Source: Phycisphaerales bacterium
GTDB lineage: Bacteria > Planctomycetota > Phycisphaerae > Phycisphaerales > SM1A02
Direction: 5' to 3'
DNA length: 64,000 bases
Assembly: GCA_009691915.1 (NCBI GenBank)
Contig: SIAD01000003.1
Coordinates: forward strand, 122,736-186,735
Below the pieces are notes generated by a model that worked only from the letters and a program-made list of their open reading frames with translations, ran no database searches and had not been told where the DNA came from. The position numbers and the translations under genes are program-made. Shown piece after piece: positions 42,278 to 49,880 of this stretch; position 1 is the first letter of the stretch; each line of letters begins with the position of its first letter.

Positions 42278-43522
42278 ATGGACATTGGGACGCAAAGGTT
42301 CATCGATCGGTGGGTTGGCACTCCCGCATGCGCGGCGCTCTCGGCACTGCACGCAGTGACGCCCGTTTTCGGATCGCCCTCGCCTGCCGAGCCCCCTCAG
42401 AGGATCCTGATCATCCTCTTGAGCGAGATGGGCAGCCTGGTCCTCGCGGAGCCCATGCTGCGCACCCTCAGGAGTCGATATCCACGAGCCGAGCTCCACT
42501 TTCTCCTGTTCGCGCGAAATCGTCAGCTACTGGATCTCCTCGGAGTCGTCGACCAAGACAAGGTGATCGAGATTCGTGACACGAGCGCGTGGGAGCTCCT
42601 CGGCGGACTCCTCGGAGCGATTCGGCGGATCCGTGGCCTGCGCATCGACACGGTCATCGACTGCGAACTCTTCGCCCGCGTAAGCGCCATCGTGAGCGGC
42701 CTCTCGGGGGCGGCGCGTCGCGTCGGGTTCCACCGTCACACGCAGGAGGGGCTCTATCGCGGCTCCTTCATGACCTCCAGGGTTCTCTACAACCCGTACC
42801 GGCATCTCTCCCACCAGCTCCTCTCGCTGGCCGATGCCATCGAGAGTCGCTCAACCCCGCCTGCCAAGGAGACACGCGAGGATCGGCCGCTGTTGCCGCC
42901 CCCGTTCTCCCCTGAAGAAGGCGAGGTCGAACGCGAGCGGGCGGCGCTCCATGCGGCGCACACCACGCTCGCTCAGGGACCCCTCGTCTTCATGTACCCA
43001 AGCGGCGGGCTCCTCCCGATCCGCGCATGGCCCCTTGATCACTACGCCGCGGTTGCCCGCGCCCTCCTCAGCGACGGATGCTCGATCGCGATCATCGGCA
43101 TGGATTCAGACCATGCGCTCGGCGAACAGCTGCGCGCACGCGTCGGCGGCCACGCTCGCTGCGTGAATCTCTCGGGCTACACACGCTCCGTGCGCCATCT
43201 CATGTCACTCTTCCAATGCGGCGCACTCGTCATCACCAACGACGGCGGGCCGGTTCAGTTTGCAGCGATGGCCGGGATCCAGAGCATCGTGTTTTTCGGT
43301 CCTGAAACGCCGACTCTCTATCGGAGTTGGTCGCCGCTGGCCCATGTCTATTTCACGCAGCTTCCCTGTGCGCCATGCGTGACGGCGTACAACCACCGAA
43401 CTTCGCCCTGCGATGGCGACAACCAGTGCCTCAAGCGAATCCTCCCGGACGAGGTCGCCGCCAAGGCACGCGAAATGCTCGCGCGGCACAGGGCACGGCC
43501 CACCGCTGTGGCGACAGCCTGA
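42278..43522 (+). CDS. GT9-family glycosyltransferase (heptosyltransferase-like)
   Basis: 414 aa GT-B enzyme. RILIILLSEMGSLVLAEPML (about 42-61) is the N-terminal 'R-x-x-D/S-x-G' loop. The C-terminal donor site appears as VFMYPSGGLLPIRAWPLDHY and ALVITNDGGPVQFAAMAGIQ ('T-D-G-G-P-x-H'-type loop with Q for H), followed by VVFFGPETPTLY. A Cys-rich stretch (CAPCVTAYNHRTSPCDGDNQC) resembles those of LPS core heptosyltransferases. It lies 5 bp upstream of the GtrA-ArnT fusion gene, suggesting joint work on LPS or another cell-surface glycan. Confidence 0.85.
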   Translation: MDIGTQRFIDRWVGTPACAALSALHAVTPVFGSPSPAEPPQRILIILLSEMGSLVLAEPMLRTLRSRYPRAELHFLLFARNRQLLDLLGVVDQDKVIEIRDTSAWELLGGLLGAIRRIRGLRIDTVIDCELFARVSAIVSGLSGAARRVGFHRHTQEGLYRGSFMTSRVLYNPYRHLSHQLLSLADAIESRSTPPAKETREDRPLLPPPFSPEEGEVERERAALHAAHTTLAQGPLVFMYPSGGLLPIRAWPLDHYAAVARALLSDGCSIAIIGMDSDHALGEQLRARVGGHARCVNLSGYTRSVRHLMSLFQCGALVITNDGGPVQFAAMAGIQSIVFFGPETPTLYRSWSPLAHVYFTQLPCAPCVTAYNHRTSPCDGDNQCLKRILPDEVAAKAREMLARHRARPTAVATA

Positions 43523-43526
43523 ATCC

Positions 43527-45674
43527 ATGCGCACGCCCTCGGGTCCGATTCGCCGCGTCGTCGCCTGGAGCTGGCACCAGCGATATCGCTTCATGCAGTT
43601 TGGGATGGTCGGCTTCTCCGGAATCGCTCTCAACCAACTCGTGATCTGGCTCTGCCAGGAGCGGCTCTACACCGGCGTTGCCGATCTCTCCTTGCGGCTC
43701 AATCTGGCGATGGCCACCGGAATCCTCGTTGGGATGACAAACAACTTTCACTGGAACCGGCGGTGGACCTGGAAGGATCGCACTCGTGCGTCTACGACCC
43801 CGCTCCTCAGGCAGTACCTCCAGTACTGCGCGGCCAATTGGGCAGGCATCCTCATCCAGGTCGCGCTCACCAATCTGCTGGTCCTCTGGACTCCGTATCT
43901 CCTCGCCAATCTCATCGGAATCGCCTTCGCCAGCCTCGCCAACTTCGCGCTCAACGACCTCTGGACCTACCGCCATGTCCGCACCGAGGGAATCGATCCC
44001 GAGCAGGTGCAGCTCGCGCGCGCGCGAATGGCGCTGCCGCTGCTTCTGTGCGGCCTCGTGCTGTCACTGTGCACGTACATCGTCGGACTCGGATCGCTTC
44101 ACATTCCCACCAACGGCGACGAGCTCGTCTATATGCAGATCACGAGGGCCACCGCCGAGAGTGGTCACTGGCTTCCCCTGGAAAGCGGAATGCCAGCGAT
44201 GCGCAACACAAAGCCGCCGTTGCTCTTCTGGCAGGGGATTCTCTCGACGAATTGGGGTGAGGACTGGAGCCTTACGAGTCTCCGCTGGCCGAGCGTCGCA
44301 TGGACCTTCGCGACAAGCCTCATGTGTGGGCTGCTCGTGTTCCGAATCTCCCGAGGCGACCTGCTGCGTTCCATCCTCGCCGCGCTCTTCTACCTGGCGT
44401 TTCTGTCGACATTCCGTTACGGACGGCCGTTTCTCACAAACCCCCCGGAGACCTTCTGGGTCTTCTCCTGCTTCTTCGTGATGCTCTGGTGGCATCCGAG
44501 ATCGTTCGAGTCGCGCTTCCTTGTCCCGACCACTCTTGGGGTGCTCGCGGGCATGGCGCTTCTCACCAAGAGTTTCGCACAGCTCCTGCCCATCGGGCTC
44601 ATCCTCGCCGCTTGGCATCTTGCCGAAGGCAGATGGAAGTGGAGTCAGTTCGCCCTTCGCGCACTGCCTGGACTTGTGTGGATGGCGCTTGTCTCACTGG
44701 CGATCTTTTCGCTCTGGTTCGCGCTCGATCCACGCCCCGCGGAAATCTGGCGCGAGTTCGTGGTCGGCGAGAATGTCGGCAAGTTGGCGGGCGGGATCGG
44801 TCCATGGATACGCGGGTTCCTCTTCAGTTCCGACAGCCTGTGGACGCTCGGCGCGAGCTGGTTCCTAAATGCGGGGCTGCTTGCGTTTCCTCTCTTCGGC
44901 GTGATCGTCGAGTCGTGGAAGTATCGGCGCCTTCTCGCGCCCGATGAGCGGCTCCTCTGGATCTGGGTCGTGGCGATCTTCCTCGTCTTCTGCCTTCCAG
45001 AGCAGCGGTCAGGGCGCTATCTCTTGGAAGCGATGCCTGCGATCGCCGTCCTGATGGCATTGCGATGGCATCATGTGGGGCGCAGTGCCTTCGTGCTCAC
45101 GCATGTCGGGGTCGTGTGCGCGCTCGTCCCGATTGCATGGCTCTCCGTTGTTCTCGCTGGCGAGATCGGTGCGGGCGCATTTGCCTGGTGGCACTGGCCG
45201 CTGCTCATGGGCGCGATCGCCTTTGCGATCCTCTCCATGGTGAAGGCTCGCTGGACCGCAATGTGTGCGGCACCTGCCGCGATGACGGTGTTCCTCGCAC
45301 TGTCGAGTTTTCTCGCCGTCTTCGACGCCCCTCTTGGCGCCTTCGACGCGAACACCGTCGCGGCTCTGAAGGGCAAGACGCTCTGGGTTCCCGAAAACTT
45401 CCGCTCAGTCGCGGAACTCCATCGGTTCCTTCTGCCGGGCGCGGCCGTCAAGGGATTTGCGAGCACGCTGTCTTCGCCCCCGGCGGCTCAGGCGAAAGCA
45501 GGGGAGTACTTCGCGAAGATCGAGCCGCTCACCGCGCCCGCACCAGCCGGGGCCGTCGGCAGCAGAATCCAGCTCACTTCCCGTCACACAACCCAGCAGA
45601 TCTGGGAGATGGCAACAGGTCGCGCGCAGGAACACCTTTTCTGTCGCGAATGGATCGTCCCCGTCACTCCCTGA
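43527..45674 (+). CDS. GtrA-PMT/ArnT fusion glycosyltransferase
   Basis: 715 aa. Residues about 18-150 are a GtrA domain with four helices (MQFGMVGFSGIALNQLVIWL; NNFHWNRRWTWK, the GtrA loop; NFALNDLWTYR). From about 165 to the end a PMT/ArnT-type transferase has GDELVYMQITR (acidic catalytic loop) and NTKPPLLFWQG, with about eleven helices and a periplasmic C-terminal domain. GtrA proteins flip or bind polyprenyl-phosphate sugars, so the fusion would hold donor supply and transfer in one chain. Start at ATG 43527, 5 bp after the GT9 gene. The 3' end overlaps the MFS gene by 11 bp. Confidence 0.85.
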   Translation: MRTPSGPIRRVVAWSWHQRYRFMQFGMVGFSGIALNQLVIWLCQERLYTGVADLSLRLNLAMATGILVGMTNNFHWNRRWTWKDRTRASTTPLLRQYLQYCAANWAGILIQVALTNLLVLWTPYLLANLIGIAFASLANFALNDLWTYRHVRTEGIDPEQVQLARARMALPLLLCGLVLSLCTYIVGLGSLHIPTNGDELVYMQITRATAESGHWLPLESGMPAMRNTKPPLLFWQGILSTNWGEDWSLTSLRWPSVAWTFATSLMCGLLVFRISRGDLLRSILAALFYLAFLSTFRYGRPFLTNPPETFWVFSCFFVMLWWHPRSFESRFLVPTTLGVLAGMALLTKSFAQLLPIGLILAAWHLAEGRWKWSQFALRALPGLVWMALVSLAIFSLWFALDPRPAEIWREFVVGENVGKLAGGIGPWIRGFLFSSDSLWTLGASWFLNAGLLAFPLFGVIVESWKYRRLLAPDERLLWIWVVAIFLVFCLPEQRSGRYLLEAMPAIAVLMALRWHHVGRSAFVLTHVGVVCALVPIAWLSVVLAGEIGAGAFAWWHWPLLMGAIAFAILSMVKARWTAMCAAPAAMTVFLALSSFLAVFDAPLGAFDANTVAALKGKTLWVPENFRSVAELHRFLLPGAAVKGFASTLSSPPAAQAKAGEYFAKIEPLTAPAPAGAVGSRIQLTSRHTTQQIWEMATGRAQEHLFCREWIVPVTP

Positions 45675-46929
45675 GCGCGCCTCGGGGGGAAATCGTCCGG
45701 GCGATCAACAGCATGAGGACGACCGCGATGAGCGCGAACAGCGCAAACACCGCGAAGCTCGCGTTGAGCGGCATTTTCGCGTCGCGCATCGCTCCGAATG
45801 TCCAATCGGCCAGACCGCCGCAGCTGATCGAGACAAAGTTCATGATGCCGTAGCCCGTGGCGCGCAGGTGCGGCCGCGCGATCTGCGACAGGATCGGCAT
45901 GTTGTTGCAGTCAAAGAATCCCCAACCAAGGCCAAAGAGCGCCAAGAACGCGACCGCGATGGCAAGGGTGGGTGCGTTCCCGACTCCGAACATCGCGGGC
46001 ACGATGAGTGCGATGCCGATCGTGCTAACGAACGCTCTCCCGCGATCAGTCACCCGGCACCAGCGGTCGGCGAGCCACCCGCCGATACCGGCTCCGCAGA
46101 GCATTGCGATCGTCGTGTAAAGCGTTGCCGAGACTCCCGCGGCTCCCTGCCCGATGTTGAACTCCTGCTTGAGAATCGCCGGCATCCAGTCGCGGACGAT
46201 CCACCCCGCCATTGCCGGCAAGGTGAAGCAAGCCACGAGCAGGAGGAATGGGAGGCTCGTAAGAAGTTCGCTGGCGACGGCGCGGATGCTCGCTCTTCGC
46301 TCAATCGGCGCACCCTCGTTCGTCCTCGGTGCCTCGCGCAGCATGAACGCTAGTGGGATCGCATAGATGACACCGACCGCGCCCGCCAGGTGAAACGCGC
46401 CGCGCCAGCCGACACTGGCCGCGTCGGCCGCGTATCCCCCGAACCCGCCGAGCATCATTCCGCAGTAGATCGCCGTCTGGTGGAGTCCGACCGCGCGCGA
46501 TCGCGTGCGCGCACTGTGGAAGTCGGTGATGAGCGCGAGTGCCGCCGGAATGTAGAACGCTTCGCTCACTCCCATCAAGGTGCGCGTCCACAGCAGCTCC
46601 TGATAGGAGGTGACATTTCCAGTGAGCCATGTGACCGCGCTCCAGGCAGCGAGACTTCCGACGATAGTCAGTCGCCGCCCGAATCGGTCGGCCACAAAGC
46701 CTCCGAGTGGGCTCAGGAATGCATAGGCCCACTTGAACTGCCCGAGCATGATCCCCCAGTTGGCGTCTGTCGCGATGTCCCCGACATCCCCCATGACCGA
46801 GAACTTCATCGACGCCAGCATCTGGCGGTCGAGGTAGTTGAGCATGGCCACCGGCCACAGCAGTGCGACCGCCAGCCACGCGGTGCGCGCGAGCGAGTGG
46901 GATGGGCCCGCGAGCAGACGGCTGATCAC
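45664..46929 (-). CDS. Major facilitator superfamily transporter
   Basis: 421 aa with twelve membrane helices. GGFVADRFGRRLTIVGS is the MFS loop 2-3 motif, with GGWLADRWCR its echo in the second half. NYLDRQMLASM and LMGVSEAFYIPAALALI resemble the anion:cation or hexuronate branch, which handles organic anions. GTG 46929, 6 nt after a TACTCT box, is the start. Substrate unknown. Confidence 0.88.
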   Translation of the reverse strand: MISRLLAGPSHSLARTAWLAVALLWPVAMLNYLDRQMLASMKFSVMGDVGDIATDANWGIMLGQFKWAYAFLSPLGGFVADRFGRRLTIVGSLAAWSAVTWLTGNVTSYQELLWTRTLMGVSEAFYIPAALALITDFHSARTRSRAVGLHQTAIYCGMMLGGFGGYAADAASVGWRGAFHLAGAVGVIYAIPLAFMLREAPRTNEGAPIERRASIRAVASELLTSLPFLLLVACFTLPAMAGWIVRDWMPAILKQEFNIGQGAAGVSATLYTTIAMLCGAGIGGWLADRWCRVTDRGRAFVSTIGIALIVPAMFGVGNAPTLAIAVAFLALFGLGWGFFDCNNMPILSQIARPHLRATGYGIMNFVSISCGGLADWTFGAMRDAKMPLNASFAVFALFALIAVVLMLLIARTISPRGALRE

Positions 46930-46932
46930 ACT

Positions 46933-47184
46933 GTGAGAGTAATCGGTAGCCTAGGAGTGCTGTACTACCGGATCCGCGGTTCACTCTTCTTGGGGGCGGC
47001 CCAGAGAGCCATGCAGGAGGCTCGCACTTCCGGTGTAGCGCGATGCGCCGTCATCGACCTCGCTCATGTGCCGATGATCGATGCGACTGGAATCGTGAAT
47101 ATCGAGAGCGCGGTCGACCCTCTCCGGCGTGCGGGGATCCCTGTGATTCTCGCTGGGGCGAAGATTGTCAGCGAGCGACGCTGA
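46933..47184 (+). CDS. Lone SulP-type STAS domain (possible gene remnant)
   Basis: 83 aa from GTG 46933 (GTG 46957 is also possible). VLYYRIRGSLFLGAAQ, CAVIDLAHVPMIDATGIVNI and GIPVILAGAK match the C-terminal STAS domain of SulP anion transporters, including the 'D-x-S/T-G' loop (DATG). The last helix is shortened and there is no permease region upstream, where the divergent MFS gene starts. It may be a free STAS protein or the remnant of a transporter. The 3' end overlaps the aldehyde dehydrogenase gene by 17 bp. Confidence 0.55.
   Translation: MRVIGSLGVLYYRIRGSLFLGAAQRAMQEARTSGVARCAVIDLAHVPMIDATGIVNIESAVDPLRRAGIPVILAGAKIVSERR
46936..46941 (-). promoter_or_regulatory. TACTCT -10 box, 6 nt before the MFS gene GTG
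   Basis: Minus-strand TACTCT, six bases, GTG 46929. It lies inside the 5' end of the STAS frame if that is started at 46933. Confidence 0.55.
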
Positions 47185-48523
47185 TCACTCGCACCTGCGC
47201 GAACTGGCGGTGGCCGGCCTTTCCGCTGTGGTAGCCGAACCCTGACTCCTTCGCGCCCACCCACGGCGATCCGCTAGCGCCGCCGCAGCCCTTGTTGATG
47301 CCAACCATTCCCGTGTCGAGCGCCCGGGCGACGCGCAGCGCGTGCTCGCGTTCGCCGAACACCGCGCCGCCGAGACCGAACGGCGTCCCGTTGGCCAGTC
47401 GCACTGCTTCGTCGTCGCTCTTGACACTCATCACGCAGGCAACAGGCCCGAATGTTTCTTCCTGCATGATCCGCATTGATGGCGTGACGCCAGTGAGGAC
47501 AGTCGGCCGCACGAAGTTTCCCTTCGTCTGGCCACCGACCGCCACCGTCGCCCCCGAACGCACTGCGTCCTCGATTAGTGCGAGCACATGCGACTTCTGC
47601 CCCGCGTCCGCCATCGGACCGATCTGCGTCGACTCGTTGGCCGGGTCTCCCTGGACGAGCGCCTCGGCTCTCTTCGACAGTTCCGCGACGAACCTGGTCG
47701 CCACCCGTTCATGCACGAAGATCCGCTCCGTCGACACGCACACCTGTCCGGCGTTCCGAAAGCAGTTGCGCGCCGCAAACGCGGTCGCGAGATCAAGATC
47801 CGCGTCGTCGAGCACGATCAGCGCGTCTTTACCTCCCAGTTCCAGCACGAGTCGCTTGAGACCACCGGCTGCCTCCCGCATGATGTGCTTGCCGGCCGCG
47901 CGACTTCCCACGAATGCGATGAGATTCACATCGGCCTGGACGAGCGCCTTTCCTTGCATCTCGTCGCCGTGGATGAGCGCAAGGACATCGCGACCGACTG
48001 CTCCGATCAGGCACTCCGCCCAGGCCTGTGCGCACAGCGGCGTTTTCTCGCTGGGCTTGAGCAACACCGTGTTACCCGCGAGAAGGCTGGGGATGACGAC
48101 ATCCTGCGGCATGGCCACAGGAAAGTTCCAGGGCGTAATGCAGGCGGCGACGCCAAGCGGATCAAAGCGCAGTTCCGAGTGGACTGACTTGTCCTCGAGC
48201 GTTTCAGGTTCGAGCGCGGTAACGATCTCGGCAACCGACTCCGCCAGACTCTCCGCGCAATAACTCACTTCGCCGATGGCCTCCTTGAGAGGTTTGCCCA
48301 TCTCGTGGCTGGCAAGCGTTCCGATCTCGATTGCGCGCACCTTCAGCGCTTCAGCCGCCGCCGTGACCCGTCGTGCGCGCTCAGCGAGCCCAAGCTCCGC
48401 CCAGGCCGGCTGAGCCGCGCGTGCGCGTGCAACCACTGCGGCGATCTCGCCCACACTTGTGACCGCCACTTCTCCCACGACACTACCAAGCGCGGGATCA
48501 ATCGACTGCAGTGTCCTCGTCAT
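47168..48523 (-). CDS. NAD(P)-dependent aldehyde dehydrogenase (succinate-semialdehyde type)
   Basis: 451 aa ALDH. ITPWNFPVAMPQDVVIPSLL (cofactor site), LVLELGGKDALIVLDDADLD (catalytic Glu in LELGGK), NCFRNAGQVCVSTERIFV (nucleophile Cys) and EETFGPVACVMSV are all present. The tail SPWVGAKESGFGYHSGKAG is like succinate-semialdehyde dehydrogenases. ATG 48523 starts the family and lies 6 nt after TACAGT. The open frame upstream is antisense to nothing useful and lies inside pheA. Substrate unproven. Confidence 0.9.
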   Translation of the reverse strand: MTRTLQSIDPALGSVVGEVAVTSVGEIAAVVARARAAQPAWAELGLAERARRVTAAAEALKVRAIEIGTLASHEMGKPLKEAIGEVSYCAESLAESVAEIVTALEPETLEDKSVHSELRFDPLGVAACITPWNFPVAMPQDVVIPSLLAGNTVLLKPSEKTPLCAQAWAECLIGAVGRDVLALIHGDEMQGKALVQADVNLIAFVGSRAAGKHIMREAAGGLKRLVLELGGKDALIVLDDADLDLATAFAARNCFRNAGQVCVSTERIFVHERVATRFVAELSKRAEALVQGDPANESTQIGPMADAGQKSHVLALIEDAVRSGATVAVGGQTKGNFVRPTVLTGVTPSMRIMQEETFGPVACVMSVKSDDEAVRLANGTPFGLGGAVFGEREHALRVARALDTGMVGINKGCGGASGSPWVGAKESGFGYHSGKAGHRQFAQVRVISVAR

Positions 48524-48529
48524 CCCACG

Positions 48530-48535
48530 ACTGTA
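48530..48535 (-). promoter_or_regulatory. TACAGT -10 box, 6 nt before the aldehyde dehydrogenase gene
   Basis: Minus-strand TACAGT, six bases, ATG 48523, in the 34-bp gap after pheA. The dehydrogenase therefore probably has its own leaderless promoter despite the close same-strand neighbour. Confidence 0.55.
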
Positions 48536-48557
48536 GCCGCACCTGCGAGGGCTCGGC

Positions 48558-49697
48558 TCATCCGCTTGTCGCCGCCGCTCTCGCTGGGGCTCCTTCGTTG
48601 CCGGCATGAAGGGGCCGCTGCGCCTGCGGGTAGCTGCCCAGCACCACCAGTCGTGCGCAATGACGCTCCGCCTCCTCGAGCGCGCGCGCCATGGGAAGGT
48701 CGAGCCGATGCGCGGCGGCATCGATGAAGAACACATAATCCCAGTGAGCCTCGCCGCTGGGGCGCTTCTCGATGTAGGTGATGTTGATGCCTTCGCGCCT
48801 GAATCCCTCGAGCACACCGACCAGGCCACCCGGCCGATTGGCTAGCGCGAACCACATCGAGGTCTTGTCGTTGCCCGTCTGCGGCACCGGTTCCCGACCA
48901 AGGATCAGGAATCGCGTCGCATTACCGGCACGGTCCTCGATCGCATCAAAGAGCGTGCGAACGCCATGCAATTCTCCGGCGAAAGTCGAGGCGATCGCCG
49001 CTGCGCCCGGTTCGTCACGGGCTCGAAGGACTGACGCGCTGGTGCTCGTCTCGGAGAGCCGCGCTGCGTTTGGCATCACGCGACGGCACCACTGCGCGCA
49101 CTGGTCAAAGACCTGCGGCTTCGAGTAGATCCGTGTCACATCGGTCGGCGCGCAGTTGGCCAGGAGGGCCAGTCTCACAAAGACCAGCGCCTCCGCGCGG
49201 ATGGCGACATCATGCGCGAGGAACGCGTCGAGTGTCTCGAAGATCGATCCCATGCTCGAGTTCTCATACGGAACCATCCCGTGATCGGCGTGTCCGGAGG
49301 CGACCTCTGCGAAGACGCCGCCGATCGAAGGCACGAAGCAGTGCTCGACGCTTGATCCAAAATGTCGCGTTGCCGCCAGGTGACTGAACGACCCCTCCGG
49401 TCCGAGGCAGGCGATCCGCAGCGGCCGCTCAAGTGCGAACGAGCCCGACATGATCTCCCGGAAGACCGCTTCTATAGTCCGTGCCTGAAGCGGCCCGGGA
49501 TTCAATCTCACGGCGCGCTCGATCACCGCGCGTTCGCGTCCCGGGGCGTAGACCGCGACTCCCTCTGATCGCTTGGCAGAGCCGACTTCGACGACGAGTC
49601 GTGCGCGTTCGGCCAGCAGTGCCACGAGTCGTTCGTCAACCGAGTCGATGGCTGTGCGCAGGTCGGACAGGTGTCGGGGTGTGTGTGGCGCAGTCAT
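48558..49697 (-). CDS. pheA: Bifunctional chorismate mutase / prephenate dehydratase
   Basis: 379 aa from ATG 49697. The N-terminal AroQ chorismate mutase is LRTAIDSVDERLVALLAERA (about 12-31) with GREREAVIE-type RERAVIERA. The prephenate dehydratase domain is ACLGPEGSFSHLAATRHFG (about 100-118), VPYENSSMGSIFETLD, and the catalytic-loop equivalent GNATRFLILGR. A C-terminal ACT domain (RPGGLVGVLEGFRREGINIT, then EKRP) gives Phe feedback control. It catalyses the two steps from chorismate to phenylpyruvate. Monocistronic, with a GGGAG 11 nt ahead of the ATG. Confidence 0.95.
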   Translation of the reverse strand: MTAPHTPRHLSDLRTAIDSVDERLVALLAERARLVVEVGSAKRSEGVAVYAPGRERAVIERAVRLNPGPLQARTIEAVFREIMSGSFALERPLRIACLGPEGSFSHLAATRHFGSSVEHCFVPSIGGVFAEVASGHADHGMVPYENSSMGSIFETLDAFLAHDVAIRAEALVFVRLALLANCAPTDVTRIYSKPQVFDQCAQWCRRVMPNAARLSETSTSASVLRARDEPGAAAIASTFAGELHGVRTLFDAIEDRAGNATRFLILGREPVPQTGNDKTSMWFALANRPGGLVGVLEGFRREGINITYIEKRPSGEAHWDYVFFIDAAAHRLDLPMARALEEAERHCARLVVLGSYPQAQRPLHAGNEGAPARAAATSG

Positions 49698-49880
49698 CGC
49701 AGAGTCTCCCGGACACATCTTCCCATGGATTGCCCACGAAAGCAGGCCGAGAATCTCGATCAATCCCTGTGTGGCCGGGCTCAATCCGCGCTATTTTGAT
49801 AGCCACGCGCCGGCCGACCGTGGTGGGCGTTCGCCGACGGACATTGCTCGGTTCCAGTCCTTCCCTTACGGAGGTTTCCG

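Noticed and set aside
46390..46932. Upstream extension of the STAS frame
   Set aside because: It is antisense to the MFS gene with Arg/Glu-rich shadow composition; only the part after 46933 resembles a protein family.
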